Source of the DNA: Candidatus Methanomethylophilaceae archaeon
Lineage (GTDB): Archaea > Thermoplasmatota > Thermoplasmata > Methanomassiliicoccales > Methanomethylophilaceae
Assembly: GCA_017455785.1 (NCBI GenBank)
Contig: JAFSYZ010000020.1
Coordinates: forward strand, 1 to 9,171
DNA: 9,171 bases
Direction of reading: 5' to 3'
Made by a program: the position numbers and the translations under genes. Of this stretch, positions 1 through 6,541 are shown one piece after another; position 1 is the first letter of the stretch; each line of letters starts with the position of its first letter. Under the pieces are notes generated by a model. The model searched no databases. It had not been told where the DNA came from and saw only the letters and a program-made list of their open reading frames with translations.

Positions 1-687
1 GCTCAGCCCCTCTATCATCGGATCCGTGTTGTACTGAATGAACTGTACCAGGGGCCTGGTCTCCCTTCCGAAGAGTCTCAGGTCGTGTTCCACGGTTATA
101 TCGCCGTTCATGACGGCATCCATGAGGGCAAGTTCGTTCACGCACACAAGTTTGGAATAGGTGTAGTCCTGGATGTCCCCGCATGCGCCGATGACGGCTA
201 TGTACGCCAGGTCCATGTTGGACGGGTCCACGGCTTTGGATACGAGATAGGTCGTGGATGCACCGCATGCGTCCACGGATCCGTTCAATCCCTGGTTGTG
301 GCAGTTCACGTGCTCCATGGACATGCAGTATCTGTCCAATGTCACCTGCCTCTGTTTCCTCCAGTTCGGATCGGGGACGTGGTGGTCGGTTATGACGATG
401 TTGTCCCTGGTGTATTTGGAGAGATATCCGCTTCCGAGGTCGACTATCCATACGAGCGACCTCTTCGATGTATTGATCGCTTCTATCGTGGCCTCATCCA
501 TCTTGTTCGCGAAGAGCACCTCATAATCCTTGTTCAGACGTTCACAGGTCTTCGCGGCGATGGCTGCTGAACTGATACCGTCCGCATCTATGTGTGCGAC
601 GATCAGTACGTCACCCTTCTTCCTGATGAGGCTCGCGGCCCTGGCCGCATCCTTCTGCAGTTCAGCGATCGCTTCCGAATCCCGCAT
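1..687 (-). CDS. DHH-family phosphoesterase, RecJ/GAN-like exonuclease (3' end cut by window)
   Basis: I translated the minus strand from the ATG at 687-685 to the window edge: 229 open codons with no stop. Visible DHH-superfamily motifs, in order, are AHIDADG (residues 31-37, metal ligands H32, D34, D36), VDLGSG (82-87, D83), TDHH (100-103) and GACGD (167-171, D171). These are the four Mn-binding motifs of the RecJ/DHH catalytic domain. Archaeal members of this type are single-strand exonucleases, some bound to the replisome (GAN/RecJ-like), or nanoRNases; the sequence alone does not decide which. Family members are usually about 450-500 residues, so roughly half is present and the C-terminal DHHA1 part lies outside. 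The start overlaps the upstream exonuclease-like gene by 26 bases. GGTGAGG on the minus strand (plus 692-698) sits a few bases before the ATG and supports this start and translational coupling. Confidence 0.88.
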   Translation of the reverse strand, partial: MRDSEAIAELQKDAARAASLIRKKGDVLIVAHIDADGISSAAIAAKTCERLNKDYEVLFANKMDEATIEAINTSKRSLVWIVDLGSGYLSKYTRDNIVITDHHVPDPNWRKQRQVTLDRYCMSMEHVNCHNQGLNGSVDACGASTTYLVSKAVDPSNMDLAYIAVIGACGDIQDYTYSKLVCVNELALMDAVMNGDITVEHDLRLFGRETRPLVQFIQYNTDPMIEGLS

Positions 688-1429
688 ATTCCCTCACCAG
701 TTTGTTGTAGATCGTATCGGCGATACCTTCCAGGTTGATCGTATCCGCACGGTTGTATTCCGTCAGTATGCGCAGTGCTTCTTTATCGCCGCGCTTCTCC
801 CACAGTTTCCAAAGGCGTACGGCCTCCTCGCCGTCCACGCCTTCGATGTCGTCATCCCTTAGGATGCCCATCTCCTTCTCGATGTTCTTGAGCCCGCCCT
901 TGAGACCTACCTTGCGGCATCCGAACCTCAGATCGAAGTGCGGCATGTCCAGGTCCACCTTAGGGAAGCTGTTCCTGAGGACGGGTACATCGAAGCAGCT
1001 GCCGTTGAACGTCACCAGTATCTTCGTTCCGTCTAATGCATCCGCCAATGATGCGGCATCCAGGTCGATGCCGTTCGTCAGTGTGTATGTGCCCTTCTTC
1101 CTGTGTACGGTGACGACAGTCACCAGGGAGTCCCTTTCCAGACCGTCGGTCTCTATGTCCAGGTAGGCGGCGTCATTCTTGAATCTGTCGAAGAGCCTCC
1201 ACTGCTCCCCTCTTTTGAGCATGTCGCCGAGACCGTAGGAATCGCCTTCGTCAAGCATCTCATAGGCTTCGTTGAAGAGGGCGTCGCACTCCTGCTTCTT
1301 CCTCTCCTTGATACCCTCCACCTGATCGGAATCGATGAAATCACGCCACGTCAGGATGCCGGAGTCCCATATGCCCCTCTCCTTGGATGGGCCGACCCCT
1401 TTGGCGATTTGGAAGGTATTCTCTATCAT
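662..1429 (-). CDS. RNase H-like (YprB/RNase_H_2-type) DEDD exonuclease-family protein
   Basis: The protein is 255 residues if it starts at the ATG at 1429. It carries the three DEDD exonuclease motifs: YLDIETDG (D91, E93), TFNGSCFD (N142, D147) and YNRAD (Y225, D229), with PHFD (D166) between the last two. The N-terminus (TF.IAKGVG..KERGIWDSGILTW) resembles the conserved lead-in of the YprB-type RNase H-like family. These proteins are predicted metal-dependent 3'-5' exonucleases; the substrate is unknown. I prefer 1429 over the in-frame ATG at 1441 because GGGAGG on the minus strand lies just before 1429, whereas nothing like a ribosome site precedes 1441. The gene is followed by, and overlaps, the DHH phosphoesterase gene, so the two probably form a nucleic-acid-processing operon. 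Confidence 0.82.
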   Translation of the reverse strand: MIENTFQIAKGVGPSKERGIWDSGILTWRDFIDSDQVEGIKERKKQECDALFNEAYEMLDEGDSYGLGDMLKRGEQWRLFDRFKNDAAYLDIETDGLERDSLVTVVTVHRKKGTYTLTNGIDLDAASLADALDGTKILVTFNGSCFDVPVLRNSFPKVDLDMPHFDLRFGCRKVGLKGGLKNIEKEMGILRDDDIEGVDGEEAVRLWKLWEKRGDKEALRILTEYNRADTINLEGIADTIYNKLVREYAGFGSDR

Positions 1430-1488
1430 CCTTCCTCCCATATCAGAACAATCTAAAATAATGTCGTACTACGGTGGAGGTGTTGACT
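1430..1488. promoter_or_regulatory. Divergent promoter gap between the exonuclease-like and metallophosphoesterase genes
   Basis: The 59-base gap contains one AT-rich element, TAAAATAA at 1454-1461 (TTATTTTA on the minus strand). Read on the minus strand, a start about 25 bases away would fall at about 1432, giving an almost leaderless exonuclease mRNA. Read on the plus strand it would give a start near 1482, very close to the metallophosphoesterase gene. A single TATA-like element serving both directions is an inference from spacing only. Confidence 0.4.
1476..1481 (+). promoter_or_regulatory. Ribosome binding site that decides the metallophosphoesterase start
   Basis: GGAGGT lies seven bases before the ATG at 1489. 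An in-frame GTG at 1474 could extend the protein by five residues, but it overlaps this site, so 1489 is the better start. Confidence 0.6.
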
Positions 1489-2214
1489 ATGGATTACATG
1501 GAGATACTTCCGGGCGTCAGGGTGACGAAGGACAGATGCCTGTTGATAGACGACGGTCCGACCGTCGTATTGGGGGACCTGCACCTAGGTTACGAGAGGG
1601 CGCTGGAGGAGGAAGGGATGTACATCCCCAGGTTCAACACCGATTCGATCAGGGAGTCCCTGAACAGGATAATATGCGAGTACGAACCGCGCAGGATAGT
1701 CCTTCTCGGCGATATCAAACATGATTTCAAACGCACCCGTTACGAAGGTAAGGAGGAGGTGCGCAGGGTGATAGATCTCCTGCAGGGTGCGGCCGATGTG
1801 ATCTGCGTGAAAGGCAACCATGACAACTTCTTACAGAATATATTGTATGATACAGGGATAATGGCCGTCGATTACATCGATCTGTGCGGGTTCAGGATGG
1901 AGCACGGCCATGTCGATTCCGGGAAGCGTCCTGTGATAATAGGTCACGAGCATCCTTCCGTGAGGATAGCGGGAGCGGTCAGCGGCGGTATCAAGGTACA
2001 ATGTTTCCTACATATGAAGAAGGAAGGGATAATCGTGATACCTCCCTTCTCACCTCTCTCATCGGGTTCCGATCTCTCCTTAGCGGGGCCGGACACCTTC
2101 ATGTCACCGGCTTGCAAAGCGGCGGATGTTTCCGATGCGGATGTCTACGGGATTTCCGAGTTCGGAATACTGCCCTTAGGCAAGTTGGGAGAGATAGAGT
2201 CAATCGAGTTATAA
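1489..2214 (+). CDS. Calcineurin-like metallophosphoesterase (COG1407/PdeM-like)
   Basis: The protein has 241 residues and the full set of binuclear metallophosphoesterase motifs: LGDLH (D30, H32), LLGDIKH (D75, H78), KGNHD (N110, H111, D112), EHGH (H139, H141) and GHEH (H153, H155). The order and spacing fit the archaeal ICC-like phosphoesterase group, whose bacterial relatives (PdeM) occur with a DNA ligase and Lhr-type helicase. A nuclease or phosphodiesterase activity is therefore likely, with substrate unknown. There is no signal peptide or membrane segment, so it should be cytoplasmic. The last 50 or so residues, after IPPFSP, are less characteristic. It ends in TAA, with an in-frame TAG two codons later. 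It is divergent from the two nuclease-like genes and may share their role. I see no terminator hairpin after it. Confidence 0.85.
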   Translation: MDYMEILPGVRVTKDRCLLIDDGPTVVLGDLHLGYERALEEEGMYIPRFNTDSIRESLNRIICEYEPRRIVLLGDIKHDFKRTRYEGKEEVRRVIDLLQGAADVICVKGNHDNFLQNILYDTGIMAVDYIDLCGFRMEHGHVDSGKRPVIIGHEHPSVRIAGAVSGGIKVQCFLHMKKEGIIVIPPFSPLSSGSDLSLAGPDTFMSPACKAADVSDADVYGISEFGILPLGKLGEIESIEL

Positions 2215-2356
2215 CAATAGTTAATATAGAAAAGTTTAAGTACTCTCTAGTATACGCGCGTAATATAGAACGTGGATATATTATCCATCCATGGAACTGT
2301 TTAAATGATATCATCGAAATCCGTAATCATCATCTCAGAGAGATGGAGGAATAGAA
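2215..2356 (+). promoter_or_regulatory. Promoter and leader of the corrinoid-protein gene
   Basis: This 142-base AT-rich gap has two TATA-box candidates. TTTAAGTA at 2235-2242 has a purine-rich GAAAAG just upstream, like a BRE, and would give a leader of about 90 bases. TTTAAATG at 2300-2307 would give a leader of about 28 bases, like those predicted for the two genes at 5486 and 6638. Between them lie two palindromes, TACGCGCGTA (2253-2262) and TGGATA-TAT-TATCCA (2273-2287). A clear ribosome site, GGAGG at 2345-2349, stands seven bases before the ATG at 2357. I see no coding sequence here. Confidence 0.55.
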
Positions 2357-2995
2357 ATGAGCGCAGAAATGGACGCACTTATTGACGTCGTCGTCAAGGG
2401 AAAGATCAAAGAAGGAAAGGACGCAACACAGAAATGTCTGGACGCAGGACACTCACCTCAGGAGATCATCTTTGACGGTCTTTCAGCAGCAATGGCAATC
2501 GTTGGAGACAAGTACGCAGCAAAGCAGTACTTCCTTCCCCAGGTTCTTCTCGCAGCTAACACACTCTACATGGGTCTGAACCTCGTTCTCCCTATGCTTA
2601 CCGGAGCAGGAGGAGAGACAAAAGGAAAAGTCGTTATCGGTGTTGTCGAGGGAGATGTCCACGACATCGGAAAGAACATCGTCAAGGCTATGCTGACCGG
2701 TCTCGGACTGACCATCTACGACATGGGTAAGGATGTACCTATCAAGGACATGGTCGAGAAGGCAAAGTCAGAGGGTGCAACAATCATCGCAGAGTCAACA
2801 CTCATGACACCCACACTTGCCGGAATGAAGGCATGTGAGGCCATCCTGGCAGAAGAGGGACTCAAGGGCCAGATCAAGACAATGATCGGCGGTGGAGCAA
2901 CCTCCAAAGAGTTCGCAGACCAGATCGGAGCAGACGGATGGTCCTACGACGCAGTCGAGGCATCCAAGGTCGCATCCGCATTCCTTGGACTCTGA
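2357..2995 (+). CDS. Methyl-accepting corrinoid protein (MtaC/MtbC/MtmC/MtsB family)
   Basis: This 212-residue cytoplasmic protein is the methyl carrier between a substrate methyltransferase and a methylcobamide:CoM methyltransferase. The first 85 or so residues form the helical cap domain; the rest is a Rossmann-like B12 domain. The corrinoid signature is textbook: DVHDIG with D100, H102 (lower cobalt ligand) and G105, then 41 residues to STL (S147-L149), then 28 residues to the GGG at 178. Length is typical for the family. I cannot tell from the sequence whether it serves methanol, a methylamine or a methylated thiol. No MtxB gene is adjacent; the next gene encodes a HyuA-like ATPase. Codon choice is strongly biased (GCA for Ala, GGA for Gly), like the gene at 5486, which suggests high expression. 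Unusually, the protein contains no arginine. Confidence 0.93.
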   Translation: MSAEMDALIDVVVKGKIKEGKDATQKCLDAGHSPQEIIFDGLSAAMAIVGDKYAAKQYFLPQVLLAANTLYMGLNLVLPMLTGAGGETKGKVVIGVVEGDVHDIGKNIVKAMLTGLGLTIYDMGKDVPIKDMVEKAKSEGATIIAESTLMTPTLAGMKACEAILAEEGLKGQIKTMIGGGATSKEFADQIGADGWSYDAVEASKVASAFLGL

Positions 2996-3008
2996 ATCGG
3001 AAAACATC

Positions 3009-3028
3009 AAGGGGCAACCATGCCCCTT
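3009..3028 (+). terminator. Hairpin after the corrinoid-protein gene
   Basis: AAGGGGCA and TGCCCCTT form a perfect 8-bp stem around an ACCA loop, beginning 13 bases after the stop codon. No long T-run follows, so it may stabilise the mRNA 3' end rather than, or as well as, terminating transcription. Confidence 0.6.
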
Positions 3029-3044
3029 TCCCCTTATCATTGCA

Positions 3045-3062
3045 GGGCCCATCCCCGGGCCC
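3045..3062 (+). terminator. Second GC hairpin in tandem after the corrinoid-protein gene
   Basis: GGGCCC (3045-3050) and GGGCCC (3057-3062) can pair around a six-base loop. It follows the first hairpin by 16 bases. The pyrimidine-rich CTCTCTCCTTG after it is a weak T-tract at best. Confidence 0.45.
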
Positions 3063-3098
3063 ACTCTCTCCTTGTTAAGTTCTCTAGTTCTTTGCCGT

Positions 3099-3140
3099 TA
3101 TACGGTATGATTTAATTACGTCGTGACGGGATACCGTATA
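3099..3140 (+). promoter_or_regulatory. Duplicated palindromic operator around the HyuA-like gene promoter
   Basis: TATACGGTAT (3099-3108) and ATACCGTATA (3131-3140) are a perfect 10-bp inverted repeat. Each contains its own palindrome, ATAC-N-GTAT, centred at 3104 and 3135, so the centres are 31 bp apart, about three helical turns. A TATA-like TTTAATTA (3111-3118) lies between the copies, and the second copy ends one base before the ATG at 3142. A start about 25 bases after the TATA box would fall at the ATG, giving a leaderless mRNA; no good ribosome site is present. A regulator bound here would be expected to block transcription (inference). Confidence 0.6.
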
Positions 3141-3141
3141 C

Positions 3142-5349
3142 ATGAGATACTCTGATTACGACCAATGGGTCCAGGATTGGATCGCCAGGGAGAAAGAGGC
3201 TGGAAGGAAGTGCTTCGACGTCAAGAAGAGCGGCAACAACTATTACGTGTACTTCCAATCGACAAGATACAATCCCGAAACGAAGAAGAGGGACAAGGTT
3301 TCCGGTTATCTGGGGAAGTTGGTCGAGGGAGAGGGCCTAATAGAGCCCGACACGTACTCCGAGGAGGATGAGCAGATATCCCCTGCCAGGTACGGTCTGG
3401 GGATAGATACCGGAGGGTCGTTCACCGATGCTGTCATCATCGATCTGGATGACATGAACGTGGTGGCCAAGAGGAAATCCCCCACCACCCATCAGGATCT
3501 CTCCATCGGATTGTACAATTCCGTGGATGCGGTGTTCGCATCCACCGACATCAGACCGGAGGACATCTCATTGGTCGGTATCTCTACTACATTGGCGACC
3601 AACTCCATATTGGAGGGAAGCGGAGGAGAGGTCGGCCTGATTCTGATAGGATGGAATCCCATGAAGGAGGTCAACTTCGGTGAGAAGAGACAGGCCATCG
3701 TCAAGGGCGGTTACGATAACAAGGGAAGGGCCCTGGCCGCCATGAGCAAGGACGAGGTGGTCAACGCCATCATGGGGATGAAGGATGACGTGGATGCCAT
3801 CGCCATATCTGGATTGTTCGCCAGCATGAATACCTCTCAGGAGAATAAGGTCAAGGAGTTGGCGATAAAGCTCACAGGTCTGCCGGTGGTGGCAGGTCAT
3901 GAGCTCTCCGCGGTCCTGGGGATCGACAAGAGGGCGGAGACCGCCGTTCTAAATGCCAAGCTCATCCCTGTCGTCAGCAAGTTCTTCGATGATGTGGAGG
4001 AGACATTCAGAAAGAAAGGTATCAAGGCACCGATCATGGCCTACAAGGGTGACGGTTCGGTGATGACGTTGGAGCAGGCCAGACTGTATCCCGTCGAGAC
4101 CATCCTGTCTGGACCTGCGGCATCATCCATGGGAGGAAAGGTGCTGTCGGGAGTGGAGAACTGCGTCATAGTCGATATCGGAGGGACATCGACCGATATC
4201 GCAATCATGGAAGAAGGATATCCTCAGATACAGTTCGAGGGTGCCTCAGTAGGAAGGTGGAGGACCCGTGTGAAGGCTGTGGACATGTACACCGTCGCAT
4301 TGGGTGGCGACTCAAGGATAGTCCTGAAGGAAGGTGAGGTGATAATCGGTCCGGATAGGGTGGTGCCATTGGCAACGTTCTCGCAGAGATACCCTCAGGT
4401 CGTGGACCGTATAATGCTCACGGACGTCTACGACTATTACGAGGCAGTGGAAGGATACGATCTGCAGATCCTCACCGAGAGGGAGCAGAGGGTATACGAC
4501 TCTATCGTCGGAAAGGGTCCGCTGAATACGATGGAGGTCAAGGACAGCGTCGAGGGCCTATGGGTTATAGATGACGAAATGGCATCACTCGTCAAGAAAG
4601 GCGCGGTCATGCTTGCATCCCTGACGCCCACGGATGTCATGGTGTACAAAGGGGAGTTCAAGATGGGCAACCCGTCAGGTGCACGCGCCGGTATCCACTC
4701 GATAGCCGAGAAGATGGGCATGACCGAGAGACAGGCCGCCGTATTCCTCTCGGATGAGATCAAGGAGAAGGTCGCCGAGGCCATAATGAGCAAGATGCTG
4801 GACGATCAGATGCTCGAGTGGAGGGACAAGGGTTCCGAACTCCTGCTCAGAAGGATGCTCACGTTACATCACGACTGTGCGATGAATATGAGGGCATCGT
4901 TCTCCGTACCGATAATCGGTATCGGGGCGCCCTCCAAGTTCATGATGGATGATCTCACGAAGAGATTGGGCGCGGAGGTGCTGTTCCCTGAGAACTACGA
5001 CGTAGGTAACGCGGTCGGTGCGATCTGCAGTAAGATCACCGAGTCCCTGTCAGGAACGGTCATACCGACCCCTGACTACAAGTTCCTGTGCACCGTACCG
5101 TTCATGGGATCGTCATACCATGCTCATCTGGAAGGGGCCATTTCTGCGGCCAGGCGCAGTCTGGAATCCTATCTCGAGTCCAAATTGAAGTCCTATGGGG
5201 CACGCAACATCGTCACATCGTCGAAGGTGAAGACGTACATGGCCTCGGAAGGAGGCATAGGTGATTACACCGATGAGGGTCTTGCAGGGAACGTCAATCT
5301 GGTGGAGATCATCTCCAGGGCCATCGGTGACCCGCCGGAAGGGAACTGA
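3142..5349 (+). CDS. Hydantoinase/oxoprolinase (HyuA)-family ASKHA ATPase with N-terminal extension
   Basis: The 735-residue protein has a HyuA-type actin-like ATPase core. The first phosphate-binding loop is DTGGSFTD (D89-D96) and the second is DIGGTSTD starting at D345, preceded by an LSGPAASSMGG segment. HyuA relatives use ATP in hydantoin or 5-oxoproline hydrolysis, normally with a HyuB subunit, which is absent here. The fold is also shared with the corrinoid activators RamA and RACo, and the gene sits next to a corrinoid protein, so a corrinoid-related role is a reasonable inference. It lacks any ferredoxin-like cysteine cluster; its few cysteines are scattered. Residues 1-80 precede the core. 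The stretch YYVYFQSTRYNPETKKRD, then a YLGKL motif (residues 56-60), resembles the N-terminus of IS1634/IS4-type transposases. The start at 3142 is the only good one: the next in-frame methionines lie far inside the core, and TGA is in frame just upstream. Codon use is less biased than in its neighbours. Confidence 0.8.
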   Translation: MRYSDYDQWVQDWIAREKEAGRKCFDVKKSGNNYYVYFQSTRYNPETKKRDKVSGYLGKLVEGEGLIEPDTYSEEDEQISPARYGLGIDTGGSFTDAVIIDLDDMNVVAKRKSPTTHQDLSIGLYNSVDAVFASTDIRPEDISLVGISTTLATNSILEGSGGEVGLILIGWNPMKEVNFGEKRQAIVKGGYDNKGRALAAMSKDEVVNAIMGMKDDVDAIAISGLFASMNTSQENKVKELAIKLTGLPVVAGHELSAVLGIDKRAETAVLNAKLIPVVSKFFDDVEETFRKKGIKAPIMAYKGDGSVMTLEQARLYPVETILSGPAASSMGGKVLSGVENCVIVDIGGTSTDIAIMEEGYPQIQFEGASVGRWRTRVKAVDMYTVALGGDSRIVLKEGEVIIGPDRVVPLATFSQRYPQVVDRIMLTDVYDYYEAVEGYDLQILTEREQRVYDSIVGKGPLNTMEVKDSVEGLWVIDDEMASLVKKGAVMLASLTPTDVMVYKGEFKMGNPSGARAGIHSIAEKMGMTERQAAVFLSDEIKEKVAEAIMSKMLDDQMLEWRDKGSELLLRRMLTLHHDCAMNMRASFSVPIIGIGAPSKFMMDDLTKRLGAEVLFPENYDVGNAVGAICSKITESLSGTVIPTPDYKFLCTVPFMGSSYHAHLEGAISAARRSLESYLESKLKSYGARNIVTSSKVKTYMASEGGIGDYTDEGLAGNVNLVEIISRAIGDPPEGN

Positions 5350-5358
5350 CGGATATCT

Positions 5359-5380
5359 GGGCCCCTATTTGAAGGGGCCC
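5359..5380 (+). terminator. Hairpin after the HyuA-like gene
   Basis: GGGCCCCT (5359-5366) and AGGGGCCC (5373-5380) form a perfect 8-bp stem with a six-base loop, starting ten bases after the stop codon. A T-run occurs only at 5415-5420, some 35 bases further on. Confidence 0.65.
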
Positions 5381-5440
5381 GTCAAACATACTGGAAACCT
5401 CGTCAGACGTTTGATTTTTTAATAAAATCGATGGGAGTCA

Positions 5441-5480
5441 TTTTTATAAGTAGAAATCTTACCGCTCAGTCAGAGGAGAC
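5441..5480 (+). promoter_or_regulatory. TATA box and ribosome site of the CoM methyltransferase gene
   Basis: TTTTTATAAG at 5441-5450 is a good archaeal TATA box, predicting a transcript start near 5472. GAGGAG at 5473-5478 lies seven bases before the ATG at 5486. The leader would be very short. The gene is therefore probably transcribed separately from the HyuA-like gene. Confidence 0.6.
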
Positions 5481-5485
5481 TTATC

Positions 5486-6517
5486 ATGGCAATGACACCA
5501 AGAGAGAGAGTACTCGCAGCAATGAAAAGGGAAAAGCTGGACAGACCTCCAGTCGCAGTTTTCACACAGTCAGCCACCATCGATCAGATGGACGCACTCA
5601 ACATCTACTGGCCTGAGGCACACTCAGACCCCAAGCTGATGTGCGAGCTCGGAGCAGGACAGGCAAAGGTCTTCGGATTTGAAGCAGTCAGGTCCTCATT
5701 CTGTCTCACAGCAGAGGCAGAGGCGCTCGGATGCAAGGTCGACCCCGGAAAGTCAGACAGGACACCTATGCTCAAGGCACACCCGTTCCACTTCGACCCC
5801 ATGGAGGGATCGTACGACACGCCCAACCTTATGGCACCGGAAGAGTTTGTCAAGACCGGAAGGCCCGCTGTCATCATCGAGGCAACCAAGCTGATGAAGG
5901 AGAAATACGGACAGGAGTACGCAGTTATCGCAGGTAACACTGGTCCTTTCACACTCGCAGGACACCTGGTTTCAACCGAGAACCTGGTCTTCGGAATCAT
6001 GATGGATCCGGACAAGGTCCACGAGTGGGTAGACGCAGTCAACCCCATCATCAAAGCATACTGCCAGGCACTCTCTGACGCAGGAGCAGACATCATCCAG
6101 ATGTCCGAGCCTTCAGCATCGACAGATCTGCTCGACCCCGCCACATTCATGGAGTACGCAGGAAACTACGTCCACGACTCACTCGCCCAGACAAAGGGAG
6201 CTGACACAGTTCTCCACATCTGCGGTGACACGAAGCCCATCCTCGACTACATGATCCAGACCGGTGTAACAGGTCTCTCGATCGAGGAGAAGGTCGACTC
6301 CGCTGAGGCAGTTAAGATTGTCAACAACCGTGCAGCACTCGTCGGAAACGTCGGTGTCGTCAACCCCCTGCTTCAGGGAACACCTGAGGACTGTGCAGCG
6401 GCCGGAAAGAGGATCGCAGCAGCAGGATTCAACGTCATCTCACCCGGATGCGGACTTTCAGCCCTCATTAAGGGAGAGAACCTCAAGGCACTCGTTAACG
6501 CAGTCAAATCCCTCTGA
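5486..6517 (+). CDS. mtbA: Methylcobamide:coenzyme M methyltransferase (MtbA/MtaA/MtsA family), probably MtbA
   Basis: The 343-residue cytoplasmic zinc enzyme has the uroporphyrinogen-decarboxylase fold. It transfers the methyl group from a methylated corrinoid protein to coenzyme M, making the substrate of methyl-CoM reductase. The zinc-thiolate site is visible as LHICGD (H244, C246) and SPGCG (C322). The N-terminus (TPRERVLAAMKREKLDRPPV) and the WPEAH motif are characteristic, and length matches the usual 340 or so. MtbA (methylamines), MtaA (methanol) and MtsA (methylated thiols) are close paralogues. I favour MtbA only because ramA, the methylamine-system activase, follows. With a corrinoid protein and no MtxB in the window, an MtsA-like role is possible. 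Strong GCA/GGA codon bias suggests high expression. The ATG at 5486 is preferred over 5492 because of ribosome-site spacing. Confidence 0.85.
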   Translation: MAMTPRERVLAAMKREKLDRPPVAVFTQSATIDQMDALNIYWPEAHSDPKLMCELGAGQAKVFGFEAVRSSFCLTAEAEALGCKVDPGKSDRTPMLKAHPFHFDPMEGSYDTPNLMAPEEFVKTGRPAVIIEATKLMKEKYGQEYAVIAGNTGPFTLAGHLVSTENLVFGIMMDPDKVHEWVDAVNPIIKAYCQALSDAGADIIQMSEPSASTDLLDPATFMEYAGNYVHDSLAQTKGADTVLHICGDTKPILDYMIQTGVTGLSIEEKVDSAEAVKIVNNRAALVGNVGVVNPLLQGTPEDCAAAGKRIAAAGFNVISPGCGLSALIKGENLKALVNAVKSL

Positions 6518-6541
6518 AGGGAACCTTAGAAAAACATTTCA

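Noticed and set aside
85..570. Plus-strand open frame of 161 codons at the left edge
   Set aside because: It is antisense to the DHH phosphoesterase, whose minus-strand translation carries all four DHH motifs; the plus frame has no recognisable domain and a His/Val/Gly-rich shadow composition.
1884..2354. Plus-strand open frame overlapping the metallophosphoesterase end and the corrinoid leader
   Set aside because: It is out of frame with a clearly conserved protein, and its tail consists of the AT-rich promoter region; no ribosome site or domain is visible.
2215..2356. Cobalamin riboswitch before the corrinoid gene
   Set aside because: I see no B12-box-like conserved core, and the gap is shorter than the usual element; small palindromes explain the structure seen.
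3099..3390. Insertion-sequence remnant, from the inverted repeat and transposase-like N-terminus
   Set aside because: The inverted repeat arms are only 42 bases apart end to end and bracket a TATA box, no target duplication is seen, and the open frame continues uninterrupted into the HyuA core.
5605..6150. Long minus-strand open frame inside the CoM methyltransferase gene
   Set aside because: Serine-rich shadow of a strongly biased coding sequence with no domain.
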